64,000 nucleotides of DNA from Salvia splendens (Eukaryota; Streptophyta; Magnoliopsida; Lamiales; Lamiaceae). Shown piece after piece: positions 13,201 through 28,200 of this stretch. The stretch spans positions 13,392,001-13,456,000 of the forward strand of contig NC_056046.1 in the NCBI RefSeq assembly GCF_004379255.2, written 5' to 3'. A model generated the notes under the pieces. It saw only the letters and a list, made by a program, of their open reading frames with translations, was not told where the DNA came from and made no database searches. The position numbers and the translations under genes were made by a program. The first letter of the stretch is position 1; each line of letters starts with the position of its first letter.

Positions 13201-16200
13201 ATACGTACACGCAAGACAAGAGTCCTAACTGAACTAGGAAAGCACTAGCTTGCTTTACAATTTATACTATATGGACAAATGTATTCTAACACACCCCGCT
13301 GAGCTGGATCATAGAAATTAATCATGATGCCTAACTGTTTACCAAGATAAACAACCCTAACTCCATTGAGCGAGTAAAGAGCTTTAGACTTCTCCATGGT
13401 TCTGTTATTGGAATAGTTGAATATTGCTTCTGTTTAATTTGTGTTTCCAAACCATTGCGTACTCTTCTTAAGAGCAAGAAGATACATGTCACAGTATGTT
13501 TTTTACCATATGGATAATGTCATGTTTTCTGATTATCTTAGATTTCTCAGAGCTGAACTAATATTTTGGTGATGTTCATTATGTGATTATCTGCTGAAGT
13601 TTTCTCATGAACTTCTCAATTGTATGTTCAGGTTAGTGCTCCTATAAGTGGTCTACTTGAAACCTTGTCCGACTCAGAAGGCTCTGAGACCAGCAACCAA
13701 GATTTAACAGATGCATCAGCAATAGAGAATTTCTTTTTAACCGGCTTACTTGATGAGTTGAAGATAAGTTTTAGTTACAGTGACCAGGTATGTAGTATTT
13801 TTCTGAGAAATAATGATATGTCTTACGACTCATCTACTATGTCTCTGAATTTGAGCTCCTGCTTAATCTTTATTAGCGCGATCAAAGTCTGTTGAAGATG
13901 CTTCTTGCTGAAGAGAAGCGTTTGTTTGAGATACGAGCAATTGGTGGACAAGTAAGACTTATACTCAAATCTATTCTGTTTTCTCTATCCTGCATTACTG
14001 GGCTGTCATTGATCTTCATGAATCAATGCGATGCAGGTTGAACTATCTGTGAGAGCAAGCGATATTTTCATTGGCACAGTGCTTAAAGCTTTGGAAATAG
14101 AGGACTCATTTTGTTGCAAAGGGACATCTCAGATTTGCTACATAGCAAGATCATTCATCAGGAGCTCAGATGCACCTTCCATATTAGATAATGTTAATAT
14201 TCTAACTCAATCAAGGAATGATCCTGGCCAACTTGAGGGAGATGATGAGTTTTATGAGGCATCTGAGGATCTTAACAGTTCAGTTGGTAGCCCACTGTCA
14301 TCGGGAAATGATAGTTCAGGAATAATCACAGATAACTTCGACTTGGAGGCCCCATGTTTCAGCCGTGTTGCAGGGTTACTGCCTCTTGGTGTAACACATA
14401 TGGAAGCTGGTGACGTGGGAGCAAGTGATTCACTGGACAGTTTTGTCAAAGCTCAGATTGTTATTTTTGATCAGAACTCACCCCTTTATTCCAATGTTGA
14501 TAAACAAGTAAGTTGGTAATTATTGCTCGGTTTTTCCAATTCTTGCACATTATATGTCTTCTTATTCATATTACATTTTGAGCTCCATGTTATGACTGGG
14601 TTTCAAAGCCATTCTTCCTATCTAGTCTCTGTAAACGGTTATGGAAACGTGAGAAAGCTTTTCTTGAAAGTTGAAGATCTTTCTTATCTTCATCAGCAAA
14701 ATTACTTATGCATGACTGCTTCGGACTTAGAAAGGTATGGGAAGTCAATTTTGAGTTTCCAACTAGTTTGAAAGCCACAGATTTAATGTGGAGCAGCAGG
14801 TCTCTCTAAAATGTGGTCTAATTTACAGTTAAGAAAAAGTTGGGTCGTACCTTCAAAATTGATCTTCCTTTTCATCTTCACATAATCAGCATTTGTCAAG
14901 CTTTTATGACTACAATCCATTTTAGGCCAAGATGGGGGTAGAGGGGCTGAATGGATGTTAGACGTTGATCTTAGGGAACAGGTGAAAATGGCAGTAACAC
15001 ACTCCATGATGAGATGCTGCTATTTAATTCTTTGAATGTCTGCGATGCGCCCTCATATAAGTTGCAACATGCAAGACTGATAAAGTCTAGCCAGTCCGTA
15101 CCTTTATTTTGAATTCTCATTGTAACTAGTGGCATGAGCCATGCTTTATGGTTTAAAGATTATAGTTTATACCATGGAAAGTTGGAATACATCATTTATT
15201 TTCATTCGATGCTTGTGTTCATTGTATTTTGTTGTTTGATAGTTGGAATACCCTGGGTACAGGTTGCAGTCACTCTCTCCACACTGACGTTTTACTGTCG
15301 TAGACCCACTATATTAGCTATTATGGATTTCGTTGATGCCATAAACACTTCAGCGGAGAGCTCCAATGACCATAAGGATGTGTCTTCAACGTCTGCTGTT
15401 CCACATTCTACGCAGAACGTAATTTCTAATGATGAGCTGCCACTGTCTGCTCCAGCAGAAGAGCCTCTAGAATCTTTGTTGGGGAAGGGGAAATCCAGAG
15501 TGATTTTCTATTTACTACTGAATATGGCACGTGCTGAGATTTTTCTAATGAAGGAAAATGACTCTAAACTTGCTTCCTTGGCTCAAGATAGCTTTCTTAC
15601 TGATATCAAGGTCTGTGTGCCATCTTCTTATCTGAATACTAATTTAACGTCTATGCTTGATGAATCTAAAATTACTTTCTTCCATGTGGTAGGTGTTTCC
15701 TTCGTCTTTTAGTATAAAAGCATCCCTTGGGAATCTGAGGATAAGTGATGATAGTCTTCAGAGCAATCATATGTATTTCTGGGCCTGTGACATGAGGAAT
15801 CCTGGTGGTAGCTCTTTTGTGCAGGTAGCCCAGAATTTTTAACCGTATTCTATCATTTTAATACCTTTGCATGCTTTTTCAGTTTGACTTTTCGAAGTTT
15901 AGGCATATCCACCGCGTGGTTTCTTCTATTGAAGTCAATGTGACTATACTTGGGCTCAGCTAATAAATTTTTGTGTTAGTCTGGCTTGACAGTATTCTCT
16001 GTCAGTTATATAAGCTATTGTTGATCCGCATGTTTTATTTTACTTTTGATTTTGAGCTACTCCATTTGTATCCCGTCTGAAAATATCTCTTGAACAACTC
16101 ACCAGTTTCAACTTAAAAAAAGAGAGATTTTGTGCTTCGTAATGTACTGGTGCATGAAAAACAGTAATTTGTGATTCGTTGAGGCTTTTAAAATGTTATT

Positions 16201-19200
16201 TGTTGTGGTTCTTAACCTTACACATTACATAGATACAGCCGACTTCTCTGTTTTGTTATTTCTCCTTGATAGTTTTACTTCTCTACAACAATTGGCCTAT
16301 AATATAATCTTATATCTATCACAATGGTTATACATAAACATTCAAAAGCTTTTTTTCATCAATCTGCAGCTGGAATTTTGTTCATTTCATACTGATGATG
16401 AAGATTACGAGGGCTATAACTATAGCCTCCGTGGGCAGCTCTCTGAAGTCCGAATTATCTATTTGAATCGGTTTATCCAAGAGGTCTGTTAGTCTTTCAG
16501 TTATTGTTTCATTTAGTTGGGTTAGCAATCCAGCCCATTGTAAAGATGTATTCAGTGTCGGAGGGCAAAATGATTTACAGGTTGTCAGTTACTTTATGGG
16601 TCTTGTTCCTGCTGATTCAAAGGATGTTGTCTGGATAAAAGATCAAGTGGCGAATTCAGAGAACTGGCTTACTGGCAGTGAAATTGAAGGATCACCTGCA
16701 GTTAAATTGGATCTTTCGCTTAACAAGCCCATTATTTTAATGCCTAAGAGAACAAACAGCACTGAGTGAGTGTAAAATTTGCAATGAATACTGATTATCT
16801 GCATTAACAATTTTTTTTTTAATTTTTTGTATAATTGACATGCATGATCTTATGTCCTTGCTTGCAGCTATTTGAAACTTGATGTAGTTCAAATCACTGT
16901 TCAGAACAAGTTTAGATGGTTTGGTGGGAATAGAAGCGACATGAAAGCATTGCATGTGGACATTCTTCAAATTCTTGTAAGATACTTTTGTGATTCGTAC
17001 TTGTTATGTACTACAGAAAGTAATATTTGTAGAAAACTTTTGATTGCCAAAATGATTCGCTTTCTTATTTGTCTGATGGAAAACAAGAAAGGATTTTGTT
17101 TAGCTATATCTTTGAGCAAGTTGCCTACTGGTAATATATGTTACAGAATGGTTACTGAATAACTTTCTGCTCTGAAATTTGTGTTGTGTATGTCATTCCA
17201 AAGTTATGGATCCTTCCTTTTTGCTTTGTTTTTTTTTTTTTGTTTTGCTGCCCTTTCTGTCATAATTTATTGTAAGAGAGCTGAAGGAATTAGGCACATG
17301 GTGGATGCTTCCTTTGTCAGTTATTGCTCTGTTTCTTCTAACCTTGGGTTTTAAATTACAGTTGAGGTTGTGGGTTATGGAAAGTAATTGTTCTACAGTT
17401 CTACTATTATGATGGTTGATTTGAATAATTTGATTAGAAATTTGAGGACTATGAAGAGTTGCTAGGGGATATACAGGATAATAAAGTTTAAGGTTGTGTC
17501 ATTGATCAGTATTGATTAGAAATTTGAGGACTATGAAGAGTTGCTAGGGGATATACAGGATAATCAAGTTTAAGGTTGTGTCATTGATCAGTATTGATAA
17601 AGATTTTACATTCTCTCTCTCTCAGGTTTGGGTAGAGTTGGTAGACACTGGAGCATGTTGTAGATAGTTCTGTTGCTCCCATCATCCTCTTGTTGTCATT
17701 ATTAATAAATTGTTCTGTTATTATTGAAATATTTGTTGTGTCATTGTTTTCTCTCAATAGTTATTTAGATATCTCAGGTATGATAAAAGAAACAGATATC
17801 TCTAATATATCATACATTTGAACTGTCTTGAAATCACTATACAGGTCAACAAGCTCCCAATAACAATAGCAAGTTGTTGATATTTCAAATTTTGGTCACC
17901 TTATTGATCAATCTAGTTTTGGAACATAATTGTATTAAACGTTTGTTAGGAACATCTATTGGGATTCTTTGGATCCATGAGATTTACAAGACCCATATGC
18001 AATGAATTGAAATTATGTTAGCACTGGTTCTTGCCATAGCATATTCTTGTGTAGCTTCTCTAAGGGGCCAGGTCTCCACCAATGAAGGTGCAATAATTTG
18101 TATGCTTTTGCTGCAAGTGCTGCTTGGCATCATTTACCACTTTCTTCTGCTGGTCTATTGAAAAAGTTATTTATATCCAAACTATGTCAGCTGGTCTAAC
18201 TACCAAAACAATAGCTGAACCTGGTTAGGAGGAATTCCATGTCAACAACTCTATTGCTTGCTGCATTGCTTTCATTGTTTGATTAATTTTCTGACTGAAA
18301 TGTGCTCCTTTTCAGGTTGAAGATATCAACTTAAATGTTGGTTCCGGGTCTGTATTAGGTGAAAGCATAATTCAAAATGTTAAGGGTGTTTCTCTTGTCA
18401 TTCAGAGAACTCTCCGTGATTTGTTGCATAGAGTTCCAAGTACAGAAGTCACTATTACGGTATCATTCATTACTGCAAATCCTGACTAGTTGATTGTTGT
18501 CTGTACCGATCTTTTGGGTATAAAAACCTCAGTTTCAAAGATGCTGCATTGTATTTAGTATAATGACATTGTGCTTCTGCCTTAAAATATTTTTCAGATT
18601 GAAGAATTGAAAGCAGCTTTGTCCAGCAAAGAATATGAAATTATCATCGAATGTGCACAATCTAATATTTCAGAGACACCAAATCTTGTGCCTTCACTTA
18701 AAAACGAAACTGCATCCTCTTTGATTGAAGTGGGGGAATCCAGCGCAACTCGAAGTTTAGATCCTGCAAAATCTAAATCAGAGCCCAAGGAATCATGGAT
18801 TGCTACAAAGGTTTCTTTGCATATAGACATGGTTGAACTTAGTCTTCATTATGGCATTACAAGGGATACATCACTTGCTACACTCCAGGTAAATTGATGC
18901 CTTTTAAACTTCCCATATGATGGCAGTTGTTCCTATACAGTGGTTTCAGTTATCTCTTTAACCGATGTTGGATAGTTAGTATTTTATTTTTAGTTTCAGT
19001 TGCCAACAATGGCTATTACACCTCATTCTGGGATTCTGGATAGTGTAACAACGTTATGCCATGTGTGAAAATATGTGCTACCAACCCTTAGAATGTCTCT
19101 AGAATCACTTCTTGGATTACAGTTACAGTTATTAGATCTTACACAGCAGATTTGTCTCTGTAAATATTAGTGTCATGCCAGTATGGCAAGATTCTTTGTT

Positions 19201-22200
19201 GTTTAAGTGCATAAATTTGAAGCATTCGATTTTTTCATTCATTACTGAATAATTCCTATATATTGACTTTTGTTGGAATACACATTTTGTCCACGTTGAT
19301 ATTCTGACTAACCCAAGTTCTCTCCAGAAGTTACTGAATGTAGTGATCACGAGCCTCAGCAAGCCTTGCATTATATTGAATGCTATTTAATTACTAGTAT
19401 AATAGTATTACTTTTTTGTTATGTAGTCTAATCATTATTCAAGTACTCTTTTCATTGAATTATTTCCTAGTGTTTGTCTGGTCACCTCCCTTGTATTGTT
19501 ACTTTCCATTTTATGGGTTTCTAATTTCTACAGTATAACAAGATTTTGTATCTCAGATACGTGGAGTATGGCTTCTGTATAAATCTAATACAGTTGGGGA
19601 AGGCTTTCTGTCAACCACGCTTAAGGATTTGATTGTTGTTGATGACCGCGAAGGAACAGAAAAGGAGCTCAGGTTGGCTGTTGGGAAGCCTAATGTTGGT
19701 GAATACAATCCTACAGCAACTATGCTCAATAACACAGATCATAATGTTGTGGACAGCAATTCTTTGGTGGAAGGTGCAAGAAAGTACACTCCAGCAATTC
19801 TAATTCTCGATGCCAAATTCTATGAGAAGTCCACATTTGTTTCTTTATGCATCCAGAGGCCTCAGTTGCTTGTTGCACTTGACTTTTTGCTAGACATTGC
19901 TGAGTTTTTTGTCCCGACTGTTCGTGGGGAAGTGTTATATGATGATAATGCAAACTTTTCACCTTCTGTGCATGCACTCATAATTGACCAGCCAGTTTTT
20001 CATCAACCCTTCGACGAATTCTCTATTTCTCCGAAGAAGCCTTTGGTTGCTGATGATGATAGATTGGACCTTTTCATATATGATGGAGGAGGTGGGGTTT
20101 TGTATTTGAAGGATAGACATGGATTAGATATTTCAGATCCGAGTATAGAACCTTTAGTTTATGTGGGGAATGGAAAGAGACTACAATTTCGGAATGTTAC
20201 AATCAAGGTACTTCATCGCTACATCTTAATGAGATCCCCCTTCTTTTGTTCTATCTAAATTCTATGGATCAGTTGCATCTGATATTTCTCTTTTCCCACT
20301 TCTCCAGATTGGATCGTACTTAGATTCATGTGTTTTTCTTGGAGCAAACAGCAGCTATTCAGCTAGTGAGGTGGATAATGTATTTTTGGAGGGGGAAAAT
20401 GCAAGCCCAACTCATCACTCTTCAGGTGGAAGCCATGTTACTCCAGTATCACAAAATACTGTTTCTGCCCGACCCTCAGAATTGGTTTTTGAATTGCAGG
20501 TACAATTCTAGATAAACACACATTTGGTTTCACATTTTATTGAGCCTGATTTTTTATTAAATAAGAGCACTTTTATGTTTAGCCAAGATGCAGTGGCATA
20601 TCTTGAATTTGGTGCTTTAGAAATAGTCTCCACAGGGGATATGGAGTGGATATTAAGCAAAATATTTGCTACTTCCGTTAGGCCTCTATCCCAAGAAGAG
20701 AGAATAAAAAGGTCTTGGCACCAGATGCAATTGTCAATATAATAATAAATATTTAATATTCTATTGGGTAATTGTGTTTCAAAAGTTAGCATTTTAAATG
20801 TGAGATCGCAACGTCGTCATCATCATCATCATCATCATTATCATCATCGTATCCTCCTCTTTTAAACTTTCATCATTTGCTCATACGTCTAAGTATACTG
20901 CACTCATAGTTTTTGTGTTCCTATCACCAGATTCAAATTGTTTAAAAAATTGTAGAGTTCATTCGGTAAAAATTGTCACAAGATTTTGTCTAAGGGGACG
21001 TTTACTTTGAGTATTGATAGATGGTAAAACATAAGATATGAGTATTTGAAGGACAAGATGGTCGAACAAGCCCAAAATGAATCAATCCATCAAAGTCCAT
21101 CTAAGTAAACGGTGGATTAGGTTGGATTATTTTTATTAGTTTCCTATCACTCAATGCAAATGTAGAACAATAAATTATAGATATATGTGGAGAAGTATAT
21201 TGACATAGTGAGAAGAGTAGTAGGTGTTGGTGTAGTTCATTACTCAACATAGGCTACATATATATAGTACAAAAGACTAAGCTAGACTATGTCACACCAC
21301 TGATGTGGGATACTTATATTCTTAACACTACTAATATTCTTAACACTCCCCCTCAAGCTGGAACATCTATATCAATCATGTCCAGCTTGGTCCAAAGTTC
21401 TCATAAATCTTTCCCCCAACAGTGTAATGAAGACATCGGCTGCAATAGTAGTAGTAGCTGAAACTATAGCAGAAGTCGCAACTGTGGGGCAGTAGTAGTA
21501 GTAGTTGTAGCAGAGTAGCAGCTATAGGGTAGTAGTAACAACTGTAGCAGGAGTAGCAGATGCAGGGTAGTAGTAGTGGCAACTGTAGCAGTAGTAGCAG
21601 TCTAGCAGATGCAGGGTAGAAGTGAAAACTGTATACTCTGCCTAATTGCAGCAGTAGTAGCAGATGCAGGGTAGAAGTGACAACGGGATACTCTGCCTTA
21701 TTTCACAGTTGCTCTTCCCTAATGGGCAGAGTAGTAGATGAGCATAGTAGAGCAACAACACCGTAAACCCTAGTTTGGGCAGAGTAGCGCAGTAGAGCAG
21801 AACAAAACATAATTTCGGGTAGAGTAGAGCAGCGACGGAAGAGCAGAGTGGGGATAGTAGAGCGGGCAGCGGAAGAAACCCTAATTTCTTTTATTTTTTT
21901 ATTGGAAATCCTAATTTTCTAGAGACGGATTCGAATCCGCTCTGATACCATGCAGAACAATAAATTTTAGATATATGTGGAGAAGTATATAGACATAGTA
22001 GAGAAGAGTAGTAGGTGTTGGTGTAGTTCATTACTCAACATAGGCCACATATATATAGTACAAGAGACTAAGCTGGACTATGTCACACTACCGATGTGGG
22101 ATACTAATATTCTTAACAGTAAACATCCCCCCAAAAGTCACAACAGAAGAAATCAAGTCTAAAACACTGGGCTCTAAATTCTAATAACATCATTAATCGA

Positions 22201-25200
22201 AAATTCCTTGAAGCTCCGGCATTTGAAGTCGACTTGTCTACTTTAAGCCTGAATCTGCCCCAACATGACCATATGATTTTACACATCTAAAAATCTCGTA
22301 TTTCCTTTGCATCCAAACTTACCAACAACAATGGTGATGAAGTGTGTCTTAGTTGGTAAGGCGTTTTCCCTCCAACCAATAAGTCAAGGGTTCGAGTTAC
22401 CTTGTCCGCGCGGTTAATGGGGAACCATTATTAATCCTCTTAAGAAAAGAACACTTGCCGACAATGATAATGGACATTATTCTCCAAACAATCCATCCCC
22501 ATTTTTCTGACACTGCTTAGAAAAATCTAACCTTTCCATCGATGTATAGTAGGGCGGGTCGCTTGAGTGTCAAAATCAGACGGAAAATCCCTAGCTCCTT
22601 CGACACTCTAAACCCTACACATGATACGCAAGAGAATAGATCAATCATAATAACATGGTCTTTTGTAACTTTCATTATATTTTGACTAGTTATTTGTATA
22701 GATTCTTAACATATTTATTTATTTATGATATTTACTGGAGTACATACTACATACCGATCTGAATTTTTTAATATGTAGATTTACAACTGACATTTACAGC
22801 AATCTAGCGTGCTGAATTTGTAATTATGATTTTCTTTTGGAAGTCCCAAAATAAAATATGTTATTATTTGTTTATTCAGAATGAAACGAGGATTGTATCA
22901 TTGGTGTCACTTTCATCTTTGGGATGAGGCTTCAAGATGCATTCAAAAGTATGAACATTTGGTTCGACACGGATTTTAATATATAATTGGTAAAGTAAAA
23001 GGGATAGATAAATGATAGTGTAAGTAGTGTTAGTGGAGAGTGGGCTCCTCATCATTAGTGGTGTAGTGTAATAATATAAGTTGTAAATAATATGATTTGT
23101 AGGGGTAATGTGTTGTTTAACTATTCCAAAATTAGAAAGTTCATACTTTTCAGGGATAAACTAATAAGGAAATAGTTCATACTTTTCAGGGACAAAGGGA
23201 GTAACTACTAATAATTTCCGTTGAAATAAATAAATTAATGTAATACTAATGAGTTCCCATTGTGGATATGAAGACCTTTATCCAAGGCGTTTCACCTCAA
23301 AATAGAAGGTTTGGCCACATCACATTATTAGATTAGATTGAAGGTGTAGAAAAATTTGCTTTGAAAAACATTTCTTGCATGCTTCTGAAAATGATGGGAG
23401 TAACAAAAAGTGGTATTTTTCAAAATAAGCTATTTAGTAAAACATTTTCTTAGATGTTGCCAAAGGCAACTAAGAAGATATTTCGAATTTTTCTCTCAGT
23501 TGCAATGTTGTATGTTGGTATATGAATTTAATAATAATGTTAGTGCATAGAATTGTTATTTTCTGTGCATCTATGCACTATCTATATCTTGAATTCACAC
23601 GTTTGGGAGGTCATTAAGAATGGATGGACACATGTATGATGCTTTTTAAGATTTGATGATACAATGTTTATTTCAGGCTATTGGTCCTGAGCTCACCTTC
23701 TACAGTAAATCAAGAAATGCAGAGGAACAGATCCTCTCTAACAAGCTTTTGCATGCACAGATGGACGCATCCTGCAGGTGACGTTCCATAGTCTGTTGAC
23801 TTCTTATTCTACAGCTATGCCTTCATTACACTTGTATGCAACATCTTCTCAAAATGATCCAGTACAGCATCTGATATTTAACAATATCTAGTACAGAATT
23901 GACAAAAGCACTTCCTTGAATCCATTTTCTATAAGATTATTTAGTTATAAGTATCCATTTTTGCTCGAGTAAATTCCACTCTAGCATATTCCTTTGAGCC
24001 TGAGTATTTGCTACAACGATTTTTTGCAAACCATCCCTTTGAGTGTACCAGTGGTGTGCTGTGGCATCTCAGGGGTGAACAATTGTGAGTATTTGATGCT
24101 TGTGTGAGATTAGGGCCCGTGGGCTGGTTCTGACATCTGACTATTAATAGCCTAGTACAATCATGGGTAGGGCATAGTGGGATTACTAAGAAACAACTGC
24201 CGCTTAATGCTAGGATGGAGTTTTACCTGATTTCTTGTTCTTTCGATTTTTAAGTTTTACTCCCTCCGTCCATGAAATATTGTCCAAGTTTGACTTGGCG
24301 CGGGTTTTAAGAAATTTGAAGAAAAGTGAGTTGAAAAGGTTAGTGGAATGAGGGTCCCACATTTATAGTATTAATTTTATAATAGAATGTGAGTGTAAAG
24401 AGTTAGCGGAAAGTGGAGCCCATTTACCAAAAATAGAAAAAAAGCAAAGTGGATAACTTTTCACAGACGGATGGAGTATTAATTTAAATTGGTTGGACAG
24501 TCATTTAATCAATACATCTCTCTTGACTTCATCAATTGGTTCCACCCCTTGACTTTTTGTAGCAACTTTATGCCTATAGGATAATGAAAGTCAACTGATA
24601 AAATTGGACAAGGGATTTAACGTGTTGAATCTGTTGATCAGAATAATTGCTATTAAATCTCTGTAAGAGGTAACTAAATAGGAGTAGGTCTTTATTCAAC
24701 TTCTTGTTAAAGGATATTTGAATTTTGGCTAAATTTGACAAGATAGGTCTATTGGAGGATTTTTTATGGGCATCCTATACAAGATGGCTTCATTCACATC
24801 AATTGTGCATTAACTATCTATGAAATTGACACAAGAAAATTCACCAGGATTAGCGGATAACATATACACCGTTGAAGTTGTTTATTTTGATAATGTGAAT
24901 GCTAGAGTGGTATGACTCTGTATGTCTTTAATGTCCTTAACCATTATCGTCGTCAAATGTAATAATGGAAAATGTGTTACTCAATGTGATACGGAGTGGC
25001 GCGTCTACAAGCGCGGGGATAGGCAGGTTGTTTGGCCAACAAACTCAGAGAATTCGGTGGATTGAAGTTGTTGCGGATAGCATAAAGATCTCGGCTGCTG
25101 TTACTCAGTATTATTGTTATTTTGTTTCCTGAATTTTAGCACTTCACTCACCTATATATTGAGAGACTCTGGGATAGACGAGGCATCTTGGAAAGTCAGT

Positions 25201-28200
25201 TCCTAGGGCATTTAGACGCAGGCCTCCTTGTGAGGATTTCTTTTTATTATCTTCATTCCTGTTCCGTTTCGTTTCAATTCAATAAAGTCGAGAGTTTCTT
25301 CCAGTTCTGATATTGTTTAGTTGTGGTCTTTTATCAAACAGGTTGTGCGTGCGTGCGACTGTTTTTATGAGCCAGTTTAACGACTCATCTTGTGCTCAAT
25401 GTGATTTCCGGCCTTTACTCTATCACAATGCTTGTGCAGGCTTATTTCAAATGGAAATACAACAGAAATGAATGCAGAAATTCTTGGTTTAACCTTGGAG
25501 AGCAATGGAGTGAAGATTTTGGAGCCTTTTGATGCATCTGTAAAATTCACTAATGCTTCTGGAAAAACAAACGTAAAGTTGGTGGTTTCAGACATATTCA
25601 TGAATTTCTCATTCAGCATCTTGAGATTGTTTTTGGCTGTTGAAGAGGATATCTTGTCATTTTTAAGAACCACGTCAAAGAAATCAACTGTTTTATGTTC
25701 AGAATTTGACAAAATTGGAACCATAAAAAGTAAGTTTATTGTATGAATTTGACAAAGAAATCAACTGTGTTATTTGTATACATTTCATTTTGTTTCTCCT
25801 TAAGCTTTCAAATTACCAATTTGCATCATGCAGGTCCTGCCAGTGAACAAGTTTATACATTGTGGAGACCTCAGGCTCCATCTGGTTTTGCTGTGCTTGG
25901 CGACTATTTGACTCCGGTGTTAGTCAACTTCTAATCTTCTATATTCCCCTCACTTTCACCCTTTATAATCCATACAAAAACATTAAGTCTTGATTCCTCC
26001 TTTGACAGTGACAAGCCACCAACTAAAGGTGTCGTTGCTGTTAATACTAGCTTAATACATGTTAAGAGGCCAAAATCTTTTAAGCTGATTTGGCCTCCTT
26101 CACCCGTCCTTCCGGCTGAAGGCTCAGGTATTACTGAATTGACTGTTGATGAAGGCTGCTCTAAGGGAGAAGCAGTGTGCTCAATTTGGTTTCCTGAAGC
26201 CCCAAGAGGCTATGTTGCAATGGGTTGTGTGGCTTCTCCAGGAAGGGCACAGCCTCCTGTTTCTTCAGTCTTCTGTATTTCGGAGTATTTAGTTTCTCCT
26301 TGTGGATTGAGAGATTGCATTGTTGTTGGGTCATTCTCTGGGTATGGTATATCTTTTTGTGTTCTTTGTTTGCTTTCTTGGGTACTTGAATTTGCTGATG
26401 AGTAATGCCTGATTTACACCTCTCACTTTTGAGCTTAGATCATAGTCTGTACTTTAATATTTCAAAAGTAACAAATAGTGCCGCCTTTTGCACTCACTCA
26501 TTGATGATCTTTTAACAATACCCTCGAAGAGGTGACTAGTTCAAGATGCTGAACAACAAAATTTTATTTTGGAAAAAGCCATGATTGTAAGAATGGACAC
26601 ACAGTAGAAAACAATGCCAGTCCATTGAAATATGGTATGCTACAAGTGAATATGTGTGACAAGGAATGGATCCTAATTTTATGATGACCGACCACTTTAA
26701 TTATGCTCTTTTCTCAGTTCGTGTAACCACTTTTTGATTTTTGAGGTTTGACTATAGGTGCCCAAACTTGGCATTCTGGCGGGTTGATAATTCTATTGGA
26801 GCATTTCTATCTGCTGATCCTGCCACTTTGAGTTTGACGAATAGAGCGTATGAATTACGTCATTTTTACTTGGGTTATCGGGGAAATTCTTCTCAAGAGG
26901 TGAAAGGCTCTGATCAAGCTTCTAGCTCTTTGGGTAACAATACTATTGAATCAGAAAGGTCATCAACTGTAAATTCTAGGAGGAGGATTGAAGCAGTTGC
27001 TTCCTTCCAGTTAATATGGTGGAACCAAGGTTCTGGATCAAGAAAAAAGTTATCTATCTGGCGTCCTGTAGTCTCAGAAGGAATGGTATATTTTGGTGAT
27101 ATTGCAGTTCAAGGGTACTAACTCACCTTTTCCTAAACCTTACTAAGTCTATCTACTTTGTATTATAGTGCAAAGTGATACTTATTCTTTCAATTCTTTT
27201 CAGGTATGAACCACCAAATACTTGCATTGTTCTCCAAGATTCAGAAGATTATGACCTGTATAAATCACCTTCTGATTTTCAGCTTGTTGGACAAATAAAA
27301 AAGCAAAGGAAAATGGATAATATATCTTTCTGGATGCCTCAGGCTCCACCTGGTTTTGTTACATTAGGATGTGTTGCTAGTAAAGGCAAACCCAAGCAAT
27401 CAGATTTCACATCATTAAGATGCATTCGTGCTGATATGGTCTCAACAGATCAGTTTTTGGATGCAAGTATATGGGACACATCTGACTCCAGGTATATGGA
27501 AGCACAATTTAGTGTATGGACAGTTGGAAATGAATTGGGAACCTTCATTGTGAGGAATGGATTAAAAAAACCTCCTAAGAGGTTAGCTTTAAAACTCAGT
27601 GGTCCGGACATACCAAGTGGTTCAGATGATACTTTGATCGATGCAGAAATAAGAACTTTCTCTGCAGCACTATTTGATGACTATGGTGGTGTGGTAAGTT
27701 CGTGACTTATACTATGCTTGAGTTCTGAGTACGTTTGCAGCTTTAATCCCTTAAATAGTAAAAAATATCATGCTGTGGGCATTGAAGCCTTCCTTAAATG
27801 CTGAAGTTGATTTGCTTTCACATATTTTTTATATATACTTATTGAATTGTATACTTCACTGAAATCTGTGTTTGTGAATATGAGTTGAAATCCTAATCAT
27901 GTTTAGTCTTCATCTACTCTTTTGTCTACTGACATTCTCACATGCACTTTGACTTGTGCCTTTACGTGTTCATTCTTGTCTATTTGTACTTAACTGTGCT
28001 TGTTCATTTGTGCTCCTAAAATTTCATATGTTAGATCTCTATATGTGTGAGAGATAAATTCCTTCTATGGGGCCGGATTATTTATTTATATATTTGTTTT
28101 TGCTTGCCATCCTAACTATTGTTTTCACTCTGCAGATAGTCCCACTTTGTAATATTTCTCTGAGTGGCATAGGATTCACCTTGCATGGGAGACCCGATAG

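Larger units (their letters stand above)
13632..23777 (+). other. VPS13: VPS13 middle lipid-groove region
   Basis: Exons: 13632-13787, 13877-13951, 14037-14507, 15263-15610, 15693-15823, 16370-16483, 16581-16765, 16868-16976, 18316-18459, 18598-18888, 19557-20207, 20308-20499, 23677-23777. Recognisable pieces include VAVTLSTLTFYCRRPTIL, then SPSVHALIIDQPVFHQPFDE, then LTFYSKSRNAEEQILSNKLL. The predicted chain is mostly alternating polar and hydrophobic strands, as expected for the lipid groove. The last gap (20500-23676) is the largest intron and holds nested transposons and a SINE-like stretch. Confidence 0.88.

Noticed and set aside
21420..21900. CRISPR-like array from the repeated GTAGTAGCAG units
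   Set aside because: Irregular units without spacers inside a plant TRIM-like element; CRISPR is not expected in a plant nucleus.
22335..22450. A functional tRNA gene
   Set aside because: A and B box-like motifs exist but acceptor and anticodon stems cannot be paired; a SINE remnant fits better.
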